Assembly (NCBI GenBank): GCA_028065725.1
Contig: JAPTVL010000326.1
Span: 1-32,085, forward strand
From: Betaproteobacteria bacterium
GTDB lineage: Bacteria > Pseudomonadota > Gammaproteobacteria > Burkholderiales > Rhodocyclaceae
Direction of reading: 5' to 3'
Length of the DNA: 32,085 bases
Shown: in pieces, positions 15,107 through 23,425 of the stretch
How positions within the stretch are numbered: the first letter of the stretch is position 1
Layout of the letters: each line of letters opens with the position of its first letter
Made by a program: the position numbers and the translations under genes
Notes under the pieces: model-generated
Database searches by the model: none
What the model was told of the DNA's origin: nothing
What the model saw: only the letters and a program-made list of their open reading frames with translations

Positions 15107-16552
15107 ATGGTCGCAAGCGAACCAAAGAAACCGATATCCGAAGAACAACGGCAGGAACTCGACACCGCCTTCAAACGCGCTCGGGCAGCGCTGGCGATCA
15201 TCGAGACCTACGACCAGGCCCGCGTCGACCGGCTCTGCCAAGCGGTTTCCTGGGCGGTGGCGAACAAGAAGACCTTCACCCGCCTGGTTGAAATGGGCAT
15301 CGCCGAGAGCGGCCTGGGCGACCCGGTCAGCCGTATGGGCAAACGCATGAAGATCCGCGGTGTTTTGCGCGACGCGTTGCGCCAGAAGAGCGTCGGCATC
15401 ATCGAAGAGCTGCCTGAGAAGGGCATCGTCAAGTACGGCAAGCCGGCGGGAATCATCGCCTGCATCGTGCCGACCACCAATCCCGATCTGACTCCGGCGG
15501 GCAACGCCATTTATGCGATCAAGGCGCGCGACGTGGTGATTTTTTCGCCCCACCCGCGCGCCAAGAACACCTCGTTCGAAACCATCCGCCTGATGCGCGA
15601 AGCGCTCGAGCGCGAGGGCGCACCGGCCGACATCCTGCAATGTCTGACCCGCGTCAACATCCCGATGTCGCAGGCGCTGATGGCCGAGGCCGACCTGATC
15701 GTCGCCACCGGCGGACAGCCGATGGTTCGCGCCGCCTACAGCTCGGGCACGCCGGCCTACGGGGTCGGCGCCGGCAACTCGACCATGATCATCGACGAGA
15801 CCGCCAACATCGAGGAGGCAGCGCGTAATACCCGCCTGTCCAAGACCTCGGATTTCGGCTCCGGTTGCTCGGCCGACGGCAACCTGATCATCGAGGCGGG
15901 CATCTTCGAGCCTCTGGTGGCGCAGCTCCAGCTCGAGGGCGGCTACCTCGCTTCGGAGGCAGAAAAGGCGGCATTGCGCCGGGTGATGTGGGACGACGAG
16001 CGGCACCGCCTGCCCGACACCGTGGCGATCGCGCCGCAGCAGCTGGCGCGAGCTGCCGGCTTCGAAATTCCCGCGGACCGCAAGTTCATCATGGTCCACG
16101 GCGACGGCATCGGCAGAGAGCATCCGTTCTCCGGCGAAAAGCTCACCACCCTGCTCGCACTCTACCGCTACGAGGGCTACGACCAGGCGCTGGAAATGAT
16201 GCGCGCCATCTACGAGGTCGGCGGCAAGGGGCACTCCTGCGGCATCTATTCCTTCGACCAGGCGCACATCCACCGTCTCGCGCTGGCAGCGCCGGTGAGC
16301 CGGATCATGGTTCGACAACCGCAGTCCAAGGCTAACGCCGGCGCTTTCAACAACGGCATGCCGATGACCTCCAGCCTTGGCTGCGGCACCTGGGGCGGCA
16401 ATATCGTCTCGGAGAACGTGCATCTCAAGCATTACTTGAATACCACCTGGGTATCGGTGCCGATCAAGGAAGACCGCCCCTCCGACGAGGAACTGTTCGG
16501 CGAGTTCTTCGATCCGGCGCTCGAAGCCGAGATCGAGGTAATCACGACGTGA
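15107..16552 (+). CDS. Acylating (CoA-dependent) aldehyde dehydrogenase, SauS/AdhE-type
   Basis: The 481-residue protein resembles the CoA-acylating aldehyde dehydrogenase group (AdhE N-domain, EutE, sulfoacetaldehyde dehydrogenase SauS), which converts aldehyde, CoA and NAD(P) to acyl-CoA. The catalytic Cys is expected to be Cys254 in FGSGCSADGN. IACIVPTTNPDLTPAGNA (about residues 117-134), IVATGGQPMVRAA and GVGAGNSTMIID are the cofactor-binding landmarks. The substrate is not known; the neighbouring ThDP enzyme could supply the aldehyde. AGGAG lies nine bases before the ATG. It is the first gene of the operon and overlaps the next by four bases (GTGA). Confidence 0.82.
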   Translation: MVASEPKKPISEEQRQELDTAFKRARAALAIIETYDQARVDRLCQAVSWAVANKKTFTRLVEMGIAESGLGDPVSRMGKRMKIRGVLRDALRQKSVGIIEELPEKGIVKYGKPAGIIACIVPTTNPDLTPAGNAIYAIKARDVVIFSPHPRAKNTSFETIRLMREALEREGAPADILQCLTRVNIPMSQALMAEADLIVATGGQPMVRAAYSSGTPAYGVGAGNSTMIIDETANIEEAARNTRLSKTSDFGSGCSADGNLIIEAGIFEPLVAQLQLEGGYLASEAEKAALRRVMWDDERHRLPDTVAIAPQQLARAAGFEIPADRKFIMVHGDGIGREHPFSGEKLTTLLALYRYEGYDQALEMMRAIYEVGGKGHSCGIYSFDQAHIHRLALAAPVSRIMVRQPQSKANAGAFNNGMPMTSSLGCGTWGGNIVSENVHLKHYLNTTWVSVPIKEDRPSDEELFGEFFDPALEAEIEVITT

Positions 16553-17385
16553 GCCGGGAAGGCAGCGAAGCTCTGCTAAAGAGCGCCTCGGACTGGTGGT
16601 CCACCGGCATCATCGACATCCATCCGGGCGAGATTGCAATCCGCGGCTACCCGATAGAGGAGCTGATCGGGCGGGTCCGCTTTCCCGACATGATCTGGCT
16701 GATGCTGCGCGGCGATCTGCCCACGCGCGGGCAGGCGGACCTGCTCGAGGCGGCGCTGGTCCCCGGCGTCGACCATGGGCCGCACGCACCCTCGATCGCC
16801 ATCGCACGCATGGCTGTGACCTGCGGCCTGCCAGTCAATGGCGCGATGGCCTCGGCGATCAACGTGCTGGACGACATCCACGGCGGCGCCGGCCAGCAGT
16901 GCATGGAACTCTACCGCGAGATCGATGCCGAGGCCGGCGCCGACGGCGACCTGGTGGCAGCGGCCGCGACAGTGATCGCCCGCCACCGCGCTGCCGGCGA
17001 GAAGATCGTGCCCGGCTTCGGTCACCGCTTTCACCCGGTCGATCCGAGGAGCGCACCCTTGTTCGGGCTGGTCGGCGCAGCGGTGGCTGCCGGGGTCGTG
17101 GCCGGCCGTCACGCACAGATCGGCCGCGCGGTCGAGACGGCGCTCGGGACTATCAAGGGACGCCATATCCCGATGAACATCGACGGCATCACCGCCGTCA
17201 TTTTCTGCGAACTGGGGTTTGAGCCCGAGCTCGGCCGCGGCCTGTTCATCCTGTCCCGGGCGGTCGGCATCCTGGCCCACGCCTGGGAGCAGAAGCAGCA
17301 GGGCGCGCGGATCAAGGGTCCGATGCCCAAGGAAATCCCCTATCGCTACACCGGACCGGCGCGCCGCGCGGTGCCGCAAGCATGA
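16549..17385 (+). CDS. Citryl-CoA-lyase-like short citrate synthase homologue
   Basis: At 278 residues this is much shorter than citrate synthase (about 430) but keeps its catalytic core, the size and form of citryl-CoA lyases and the C-terminal module of ATP-citrate lyase. The three catalytic positions are recognisable: His111 (DDIHGGAGQQ), His159 (VPGFGHRF) and Asp212 (PMNIDGITA). The enzyme would cleave or form a carbon-carbon bond between acetyl-CoA and a 2-oxo acid or similar carbonyl. It starts with GTG inside the stop of the aldehyde dehydrogenase gene and its stop overlaps the first ATG of the ThDP gene, so the three are strongly coupled. Confidence 0.82.
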   Translation: MSREGSEALLKSASDWWSTGIIDIHPGEIAIRGYPIEELIGRVRFPDMIWLMLRGDLPTRGQADLLEAALVPGVDHGPHAPSIAIARMAVTCGLPVNGAMASAINVLDDIHGGAGQQCMELYREIDAEAGADGDLVAAAATVIARHRAAGEKIVPGFGHRFHPVDPRSAPLFGLVGAAVAAGVVAGRHAQIGRAVETALGTIKGRHIPMNIDGITAVIFCELGFEPELGRGLFILSRAVGILAHAWEQKQQGARIKGPMPKEIPYRYTGPARRAVPQA

Positions 17386-17405
17386 GCACATCGAAGGAGA
17401 ATGGC

Positions 17406-19181
17406 ATGAAGGAACTGATAGCCCATCAGTTGGTGAAGTATCTCGAAGCGCGCGGCGTCGAGCACGTGTTCGGCCTGTGCGGCCACACCAATATCGCCGT
17501 GCTCTCGGAATTGTCGAAGAGCCCCATCAAGTTCGTGAATGTCCGTCACGAGCAGATCGCCGCCCATATGGCCGACGGCTACGCCCGGGCCAGGAAAACC
17601 ACCTCGGTGCTGCTCACCCACCTGGGCCCGGGGCTGACCAACGCCGCCACCGGGGTAGCCAATGCCGCGCTCGACTCGGTACCGATGGTGGTGATCGCCG
17701 GCGACGTGCCCAGCCATTATTACGGCAAGCATCCGCACCAGGAAGTGAACCTGCACGCGGATGCCTCGCAGTACGAGATCTACCGCCCCTTCGTCAAGCG
17801 CGCCTGGCGGGTCGATCAGCCGCACCTGTTTCCCGAGATCCTCGAGAAGGCCTTCGCGCTGGCCGAGAGCGGACGCCCGGGCCCGGTGCTGATCGACGTG
17901 CCGATGGACATCTTCTCCAAGGAGGTCGAGGTCGAGCTGTTCAATCGACTACGCTCGAACACCAAGAAACTGAAGCGACCGTCGCTGGACGAGGAGACTG
18001 CGGCGGCGATCGTCGAGCAGTTGGCCGCAGCCAAAAAGCCGGTGCTCTACGTCGGCGGCGGCATCATGCTCGCCGACGCCACCGCCGAGTTGCGGCGCTT
18101 CGTCGATCACCTGCAGTTGCCCGTCGCCCACACGCTGATGGGCAAGGGTGCCCTGCCCGACGACCATCCGCTGGTGCTGGGCATGACCGGTTTCTGGGGC
18201 ACCCGGTTCATCAACGAACAGTGCCGCGGCGCCGACTGGATCCTGGGTCTGGGCACCCGTTTCTCGGAAGCCGACTGCAGTTCCTGGGAGCCGGAATATA
18301 CCTTCAATTTCCCGCCGACCCGGCTGATGCACATCGACATCGATCCGGCCGAAATCGGCCGCAATTATCCGGTCGAGATCGGCGCCGTGGCCGATCTCAA
18401 GGAAGCGCTGACGGTACTGAACCGCGTCGCCCGCCGGCTGCTGCCGCACGGCATCACCCGCCCCGAACTCACAGCGAAGATCGCGGCGGCGCGCACCGCC
18501 TTCATAGCCAGCAATCGCGGCCACGCCAGCAGCGACGCCTACCCGATGCGGCCGGAGCGGATACTCGCCGACGTGCGCGCAGTTCTGCCGCGCGACGCGC
18601 TGATCACCACCGACGTGGGCTGGAACAAGAACGGCGTCGGCCAGCAATTCCCGATCCTCGAGGCCGGCACCATCTTCACCCCGGGCGGTTTCGCCACCAT
18701 GGGTTTCGGCGCCCCGGCGGCGCTGGGAGCGAAGATCGGCTGCCCTGACCGGGTGGTCGTGGCGCTGGTCGGTGACGGCGGCTTCGGCCAGAACCCGGCG
18801 CTGCTCGCCACCGCCTTCGAGGAAGACGTCGCGGTGGTCTGGGTGATCATGAACAATTACGCCTTCGGCACCATCGCCGGCCTGGAAAAGGCCCACTACG
18901 GCACCACCTTCGGCACCGTTTTCGAGAAGAACGGCAGGCCCTACTCCCCCGACTACGCCGCCATCGCCAAGGCCTACGGCATCGACGGCGTCAGGATCGG
19001 CTCTGCCGCGGAATTCAAGCCCGCGCTCGACGCTGCGATCAAGGCCGGTAGGCCCTACGTCATCGACGTCGTGATGCAGAACGAGCCGGTTCCGACCGCC
19101 GGCCACTGGAACATCATGGACATCTACTCACCCGGCAAGAAGGTGCACCACGCCAGCACCGGCGCCGCGCTCGCCGAATGA
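17406..19181 (+). CDS. Thiamine-diphosphate-dependent enzyme of the acetolactate synthase superfamily
   Basis: The 591-residue protein has the three-domain ThDP-enzyme layout. The activating Glu is Glu49 in VRHEQIAAHMADGYAR, a central nucleotide-type domain follows, and the metal/ThDP motif runs from GDG (456-458) to NN (483-484). The family includes carboligases, 2-oxo acid decarboxylases and the cyclic-dione hydrolases IolD and cyclohexane-1,2-dione hydrolase. Sequence alone does not say which; it does not look like Xsc or glyoxylate carboligase, since it has the catalytic Glu that Gcl lacks. The ATG at 17406 has AAGGAGA six bases upstream; an in-frame ATG at 17382 overlaps the previous stop. 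Confidence 0.85.
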   Translation: MKELIAHQLVKYLEARGVEHVFGLCGHTNIAVLSELSKSPIKFVNVRHEQIAAHMADGYARARKTTSVLLTHLGPGLTNAATGVANAALDSVPMVVIAGDVPSHYYGKHPHQEVNLHADASQYEIYRPFVKRAWRVDQPHLFPEILEKAFALAESGRPGPVLIDVPMDIFSKEVEVELFNRLRSNTKKLKRPSLDEETAAAIVEQLAAAKKPVLYVGGGIMLADATAELRRFVDHLQLPVAHTLMGKGALPDDHPLVLGMTGFWGTRFINEQCRGADWILGLGTRFSEADCSSWEPEYTFNFPPTRLMHIDIDPAEIGRNYPVEIGAVADLKEALTVLNRVARRLLPHGITRPELTAKIAAARTAFIASNRGHASSDAYPMRPERILADVRAVLPRDALITTDVGWNKNGVGQQFPILEAGTIFTPGGFATMGFGAPAALGAKIGCPDRVVVALVGDGGFGQNPALLATAFEEDVAVVWVIMNNYAFGTIAGLEKAHYGTTFGTVFEKNGRPYSPDYAAIAKAYGIDGVRIGSAAEFKPALDAAIKAGRPYVIDVVMQNEPVPTAGHWNIMDIYSPGKKVHHASTGAALAE

Positions 19182-19221
19182 GATCGGCTCAACCCCTCAG
19201 CGGAAGACAGGAACCAGAAAG

Positions 19222-20118
19222 ATGAAGCACGACTATTCGCTCGCGCACCTGACCGTGCTGTCCCTGACGCCGCCGCAACTGATCGAGGTGGCCGAGCGCT
19301 GCGGCTACCGTTACGTCGGCCTGCGCATGACGCGGGTGACGCCCGACGAAGTGCTCTACGACCTGGCGCGCGACCGCGCCCTGATGAACGAGACCAAGGC
19401 ACGGCTCGCCGGCACAGGCATCGAGGTGCACGACGTCGAGTTGTTCCGCATGGATCCGGAACTGGAACCTGAGCGCTTCATTCCGGAACTCGAAGCCAGC
19501 GCCGAGCTTGGCGCCCGGCACATCATCGCCCAGCTGCCGGACCCGGACAGCGAGCGCAAGACAGCCCGTTTTGCGCGCTTGTGCGATCTGGCCAAAGCGC
19601 TCGACATCTTCGTCAGCCTGGAGTTTCCGCACTGGACCGAGACCGGCAACCTCACCGAGGCAGCGCGAGTGGTGCGCACGGTCAACCGCAGCAACGCCGG
19701 CATCCTGGTCGACATGCTGCACTTCGGCCGTTCCGACTCGACGCTGGAGGAACTCGCCCAACTGCCACGCGAGTGGTTCCGCTTCGCCCACGTCTGCGAC
19801 GCTGCCAAGGAAGTGCCGCTGACCATGGACGGCATCATCCATACCGCCCGCGACGAACGGCAATTTCCCGGCGAGGGCGGCATCGACGTACGCGGCATCC
19901 TCGCCTGCCTGCCCCAGGATATTCCCTACGCCCTGGAGATTCCGCGCCTGACGCTGCAACAGGCGGTCGGGCCGGAGGAGGTGGCACGGCTGGCGATCTG
20001 CGTCAGCCGCCGCCACCTCGACCAGAACCGGATGGAGCAAGCCTTCGTCGTCCCGGGGCAAGTCGCGCGGGCGAGCGGCCGCACTCAATCCCAGGGGGCC
20101 TGCGGCGCGAGCCGGTGA
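19222..20118 (+). CDS. Sugar phosphate isomerase/epimerase-type TIM barrel (IolE/3-dehydroshikimate dehydratase-like)
   Basis: The 298-residue protein has the same fold as the minus-strand QuiC-like barrel but with the full set of metal ligands at the expected spacing: Glu134 (VSLEFPHW), Asp164 (ILVDMLHFGR), His190 (FRFAHVCDA) and Glu239 (YALEIPR). RQFPGEGGID fills the loop before the last ligand. Enzymes of this family isomerise or dehydrate hydroxy-ketones, for example 2-keto-myo-inositol (IolE) or 3-dehydroshikimate (AsbF/QuiC). It is therefore the better candidate for an active dehydratase here. The stop overlaps a GTG that could start the next gene. Confidence 0.82.
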   Translation: MKHDYSLAHLTVLSLTPPQLIEVAERCGYRYVGLRMTRVTPDEVLYDLARDRALMNETKARLAGTGIEVHDVELFRMDPELEPERFIPELEASAELGARHIIAQLPDPDSERKTARFARLCDLAKALDIFVSLEFPHWTETGNLTEAARVVRTVNRSNAGILVDMLHFGRSDSTLEELAQLPREWFRFAHVCDAAKEVPLTMDGIIHTARDERQFPGEGGIDVRGILACLPQDIPYALEIPRLTLQQAVGPEEVARLAICVSRRHLDQNRMEQAFVVPGQVARASGRTQSQGACGASR

Positions 20119-20123
20119 ACGTC

Positions 20124-21176
20124 ATGAACCAGGTACGCATAGCGGTGGCCGGCGCCGGCCTGATCGGACTGCGCCACATCGAGGAGATCGAACGAAGCCC
20201 CGCGTGCCGACTGGCAGCGATCGTCGACGTCTCGCCCAAGGCAGCAGAAGTCGCGCGGGCAGCCGGCGTGCCGCTATACGCCTCGCTCGCCGAACTGCTC
20301 GTTGAGGACCGGCCCGACGGCGTGATACTGGCGACGCCGAATCAGCTGCACGTCGAACACGGCCTGGCTTGCATCGCCGCGGGCATCCCGACGCTGATCG
20401 AGAAACCGGTCGCCCACAACCTGGCCGAAGGTTTGCGTCTGGCAGAAGCGGCCGAGAGCGCCGGGGTCAAGCTCTTGGTCGGCCATCACCGGATCCACAG
20501 CCCTATCCTGCACAAGGCCTGCGCCGTGATCGACTCCGGCATCCTCGGGCCGCTCGTCGGCGTCATCGGCAGCGCCGTGTTCTACAAGCCGGATCACTAC
20601 TTCGACGAAGGGCCCTGGCGCCGCCAGCCCGGCGGCGGTCCGATCCTGCTCAACATGATCCACGAGATCGGCAATCTGCGCCGGATGATGGGCGAGATCG
20701 TAGCGGTGCAGGCTTTCTCCTCCAACGCCACGCGCGGCTTTGCGGTCGAGGACACGGTGGCGATCAACCTGCGCTTCACCAATGGTGCCCTCGGGACCTT
20801 CCTGCTCTCCGACACTGCGGGCAGCGCCCGGAGCTGGGAGCAGACGGCGCAAGAGAACAAGAGCTACGCCAGCTATCCGGACGAGGATTGCTACACCGTG
20901 ATCGGCACCAACGGCTCGCTCGCGGTGCCGACGATGCGCTTGAAGCACTACGCCACGAAGGCAGAGCGCTCGTGGTGGCAGCCGTTCCAGAACAGCGTGA
21001 TCGATCTGGAACGGAAGGACCCGCTGGCAGAACAGATCGAGCACTTCGCCGCTGTGATCCGCGGTGCGGCGGCGCCGCTGGTCACGGTGCGCGACGGCCT
21101 GCAGAACCTGCGCGTCATCGACGCGATCGTCGAGGCGGCCAGAACCGGCCGGATCGTCGAAACCCATATTCAATAG
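20124..21176 (+). CDS. Gfo/Idh/MocA-family NAD(P)-dependent oxidoreductase
   Basis: The 350-residue protein has an N-terminal Rossmann fold (IAVAGAGLIGLRH, about residues 5-17), the family EKP motif in IPTLIEKPVAHN with its conserved Lys, and a C-terminal beta-sheet domain. The His of the active-site helix is kept in LLNMIHEIGNL. The family oxidises secondary alcohols of sugars, inositols and similar polyols, so it fits with the adjoining IolE-like barrel. The ATG at 20124 is used; a GTG at 20115 that overlaps the preceding stop is an alternative. Confidence 0.87.
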   Translation: MNQVRIAVAGAGLIGLRHIEEIERSPACRLAAIVDVSPKAAEVARAAGVPLYASLAELLVEDRPDGVILATPNQLHVEHGLACIAAGIPTLIEKPVAHNLAEGLRLAEAAESAGVKLLVGHHRIHSPILHKACAVIDSGILGPLVGVIGSAVFYKPDHYFDEGPWRRQPGGGPILLNMIHEIGNLRRMMGEIVAVQAFSSNATRGFAVEDTVAINLRFTNGALGTFLLSDTAGSARSWEQTAQENKSYASYPDEDCYTVIGTNGSLAVPTMRLKHYATKAERSWWQPFQNSVIDLERKDPLAEQIEHFAAVIRGAAAPLVTVRDGLQNLRVIDAIVEAARTGRIVETHIQ

Positions 21177-21188
21177 AAGGAACCCGGA

Positions 21189-22022
21189 ATGCTTAGCGGC
21201 AAGACCACACTGATTGCACATATCGGCTACCCGACCGAGGCGTTCAAGGCGCCGCTCATCTACAACCCCTGGTTCGATGCGCACGGCATCGATGCCGCGG
21301 TGATCCCCATGGGCGTCAAGCCCGAGGATTTCCCGGCGGCGCTGCGTCTGCTGTTCAAGCAGAGCAATGTTCGCGGCGCCCTGATCACCATGCCGCACAA
21401 GATCACCACGGTGGCGCTGCTCGACGAGGTCAGCATCGCCGGAAAGATCGCCGGCGCCTGCAACGCCATCCTGAAGCGGGCCGACGGCACGCTGCTCGGC
21501 GACATGTTCGACGGCGTCGGCTTCACCCGCGGCCTGAAGCAGAAGGGCTTCGCCTGCGTCGGCGCGAACTGCCTGGTGGTCGGCTGCGGCGGCGTCGGCT
21601 CGGCAATCGCGGCCTCGCTCGCCGCCGAAGGCGTGGCTTCGATCACGCTCTGCGACATCGACGCCGATGCGGCATCGGGCCTGGCCGCGCGGCTGCGGCA
21701 ACACTATCCGAAGCTGGAGGTGAGCCTGGGCCCGAACGATCCGGCCGGCTACGATCTGGTGGTCAACGGCACACCGCTGGGCATGCGGCCGGAGGACCCG
21801 CTGCCGATGGACGTTACCCGTCTGGCGCCTTCGACCTTCGTCGGCGAGGTGGTGATGAAGACCGAGATCACGCCGCTGCTCGCGGCGGCGCGCGAGCGCG
21901 GCTGCCGCTACCAGGTCGGCACCGACATGCTGTTCGAGATGATCCCCGCCTATCTCGAATTCTTCGGCTTCGGCACCGCCACTGCCGAAGAGCTGCGCGC
22001 TACCGCGAAGCTCGCCTACTGA
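21189..22022 (+). CDS. Shikimate dehydrogenase-like oxidoreductase (AroE family), divergent substrate site
   Basis: The 277-residue protein follows AroE architecture: substrate domain, then a Rossmann domain with VVGCGGVGSAIA. The catalytic Lys71 (ITMPHK), Asn92 (GACNAI) and Asp108 (GDMFDGVGF) are in place. The two Ser residues that bind the shikimate carboxylate in AroE are missing: the loop reads GYPTEAFKAP instead of a GxPIxHSxSP-like sequence. NTDG has also become MFDG. It therefore probably oxidises a related but different alicyclic hydroxy acid. AGAAGGAA precedes the ATG. It is the first of two AroE-like genes in the operon. Confidence 0.82.
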   Translation: MLSGKTTLIAHIGYPTEAFKAPLIYNPWFDAHGIDAAVIPMGVKPEDFPAALRLLFKQSNVRGALITMPHKITTVALLDEVSIAGKIAGACNAILKRADGTLLGDMFDGVGFTRGLKQKGFACVGANCLVVGCGGVGSAIAASLAAEGVASITLCDIDADAASGLAARLRQHYPKLEVSLGPNDPAGYDLVVNGTPLGMRPEDPLPMDVTRLAPSTFVGEVVMKTEITPLLAAARERGCRYQVGTDMLFEMIPAYLEFFGFGTATAEELRATAKLAY

Positions 22023-22038
22023 GCGGCGGCGCACGGAA

Positions 22039-23013
22039 ATGAAGATCTGCATTCTGGGTTCCGGCGCATTGGGCAGCGCCATCGGCGGCGCGCTGGCCGA
22101 GGCTGGCGCCGACGTGGTGCTGATCAGCCAGCGCCGGGAGCACGTCGCCGCGATGAACGCGGGCGGCCTGAGGCTGCGCGAGGACGGTCAGGACAGGGTC
22201 GTCAAGGTGCGGGCAGCGATCAACCCAGCGGAGGTCGGCCCGGTCGATCTCGTGGTGGTGCTGGTGAAATCCTTCGACACCCGCGAAGCGCTCCTGCAGG
22301 CCGGGCCGATCATCGGCCCGAACACCACGATCGTCTCGCTGCAAAACGGCCTCGGCCACGAGGACATCATCGCCGAGGTCGTCGGCCGCGACCGAGTGAT
22401 CGGTGGCAAGACCTACCTGGGCGGGGTGATGTTGTCATCTGGTCACGTTATCGCCGGGCTCAGGGGCAAGGAGACGATCATCGGCGAACTCGACGGTCGC
22501 CTCACGCCACGCCTGCAATCGATCGCCGACGCCTTCAACCGCGCCGGTCTCTCGACCAGCGTCAGCGACAACATCATGGGCACCATCTGGGACAAGCTGC
22601 TGGTCAACGTCGCCACCGGCGCCCTGGCCGGCATCACCCGGCTGCCCTACGGCGAACTCTACCGGGTGCCCGAGATCAAGGCCTGCGCGCTGGCCGCGGT
22701 CGCCGAAGCCATCGCGGTGGCGCGGGCCTGCGGCGTGAAGCTCTCGGTCGATGACCCCGAGCAGCCATGGATCAAGGCGGCAGCGGGACTGCCGGCCGAG
22801 TTCAAGACCTCGATGCTGCAGAGCATCGAGAAGGGCGGGCGTACCGAAATCGACTTCATCAACGGCGCGGTGGTGCGCCGGGGCGAGCAGTGCGGCGTCC
22901 CGACGCCGGTGAATCGGGCGCTGGTCGCCTGCGTCAGGGGCATCGAACAATGGATGCAGCATTTTGGTCTGACCACTGAGCAAAATATGCCGGAAAGATT
23001 GTGGCCGGCATGA
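22039..23013 (+). CDS. Ketopantoate reductase-like NAD(P)-dependent oxidoreductase (PanE/ApbA family)
   Basis: The 324-residue protein has the nucleotide-binding GSGALGSAIGG (7-17), the QNG motif (102-104), catalytic Lys186 in WDKLLVN and a C-terminal helical domain with GRTEIDFINGAVVRRG. PanE reduces 2-oxo acids to 2-hydroxy acids in pantothenate synthesis. Inside a catabolic operon, a paralogue acting on another 2-oxo/2-hydroxy acid pair is more likely. Its stop overlaps the ATG of the next gene. Confidence 0.85.
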   Translation: MKICILGSGALGSAIGGALAEAGADVVLISQRREHVAAMNAGGLRLREDGQDRVVKVRAAINPAEVGPVDLVVVLVKSFDTREALLQAGPIIGPNTTIVSLQNGLGHEDIIAEVVGRDRVIGGKTYLGGVMLSSGHVIAGLRGKETIIGELDGRLTPRLQSIADAFNRAGLSTSVSDNIMGTIWDKLLVNVATGALAGITRLPYGELYRVPEIKACALAAVAEAIAVARACGVKLSVDDPEQPWIKAAAGLPAEFKTSMLQSIEKGGRTEIDFINGAVVRRGEQCGVPTPVNRALVACVRGIEQWMQHFGLTTEQNMPERLWPA

Positions 23014-23396
23014 GCGACCCAAGGCCTACCTTCGTCGAGCACGTCGCGTTTCGCGTCAAGGACATCGATTGGCACATCCGTTTTTTCAGCGAGGCGCTGG
23101 GCATGCCGGTGCGCGAAGTGGACGGTGCCTTCGACAAGCCCCGGCAGGCCTGGCTAGTGGGCGGCATCCAGCTGATCGCCGATGCTGATTTGGCGGGTCC
23201 CGAGGGGCGGCTCGCCCACCTCGGCGTCATGGCCGAGGACCTCGAAGCCACGCTCGCCGAGATCCGCCGCTGGGGAGCAACGCCGTTGCCCCAGGGACAC
23301 AACTGGGTGGCGCTGCCCGACGGACTGAATCTCGAACTGATCCAGGCAAGCGGGGACTCGGTGGCACGGATCCTGGCGGTGAATCCGCGAGCCTGA
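23010..23396 (+). CDS. Small VOC/glyoxalase-family protein
   Basis: The 128-residue, single-module VOC protein begins with VEHVAFRVKDIDWHIRFF and ends with VALPDGLNLELIQ. His11 and the late Glu are plausible metal ligands. Members include lyases, epimerases and dioxygenases acting on small CoA or hydroxy-ketone substrates; nothing in the sequence singles one out. The ATG overlaps the stop of the PanE-like gene (ATGA), so expression is coupled. An upstream in-frame GTG at 23001 is less likely. Confidence 0.75.
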   Translation: MSDPRPTFVEHVAFRVKDIDWHIRFFSEALGMPVREVDGAFDKPRQAWLVGGIQLIADADLAGPEGRLAHLGVMAEDLEATLAEIRRWGATPLPQGHNWVALPDGLNLELIQASGDSVARILAVNPRA

Positions 23397-23425
23397 AAAA
23401 ACATTCCAACCGGAGAGGGAACACC

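Noticed and set aside
14975..16432. A 485-codon minus-strand open frame opposite the acylating aldehyde dehydrogenase gene
   Set aside because: Low-complexity His/Asp/Ala/Val composition and full overlap with a clear enzyme gene on the plus strand; no ribosome-binding site or domain.
15107..19181. A sulfoacetate/taurine pathway (SauS plus Xsc)
   Set aside because: The aldehyde dehydrogenase resembles SauS, but the ThDP enzyme does not resemble Xsc, and there is no phosphotransacetylase or sulfite exporter gene nearby.
17406..19181. Glyoxylate carboligase
   Set aside because: Gcl lacks the ThDP-activating Glu, whereas this protein keeps it (RHEQ); no tartronate semialdehyde reductase-hydroxypyruvate isomerase pair with typical features accompanies it.
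20274..22082. A 602-codon minus-strand open frame opposite the MocA and AroE-like genes
   Set aside because: The composition is that of an antisense shadow, and both plus-strand genes are strongly supported.
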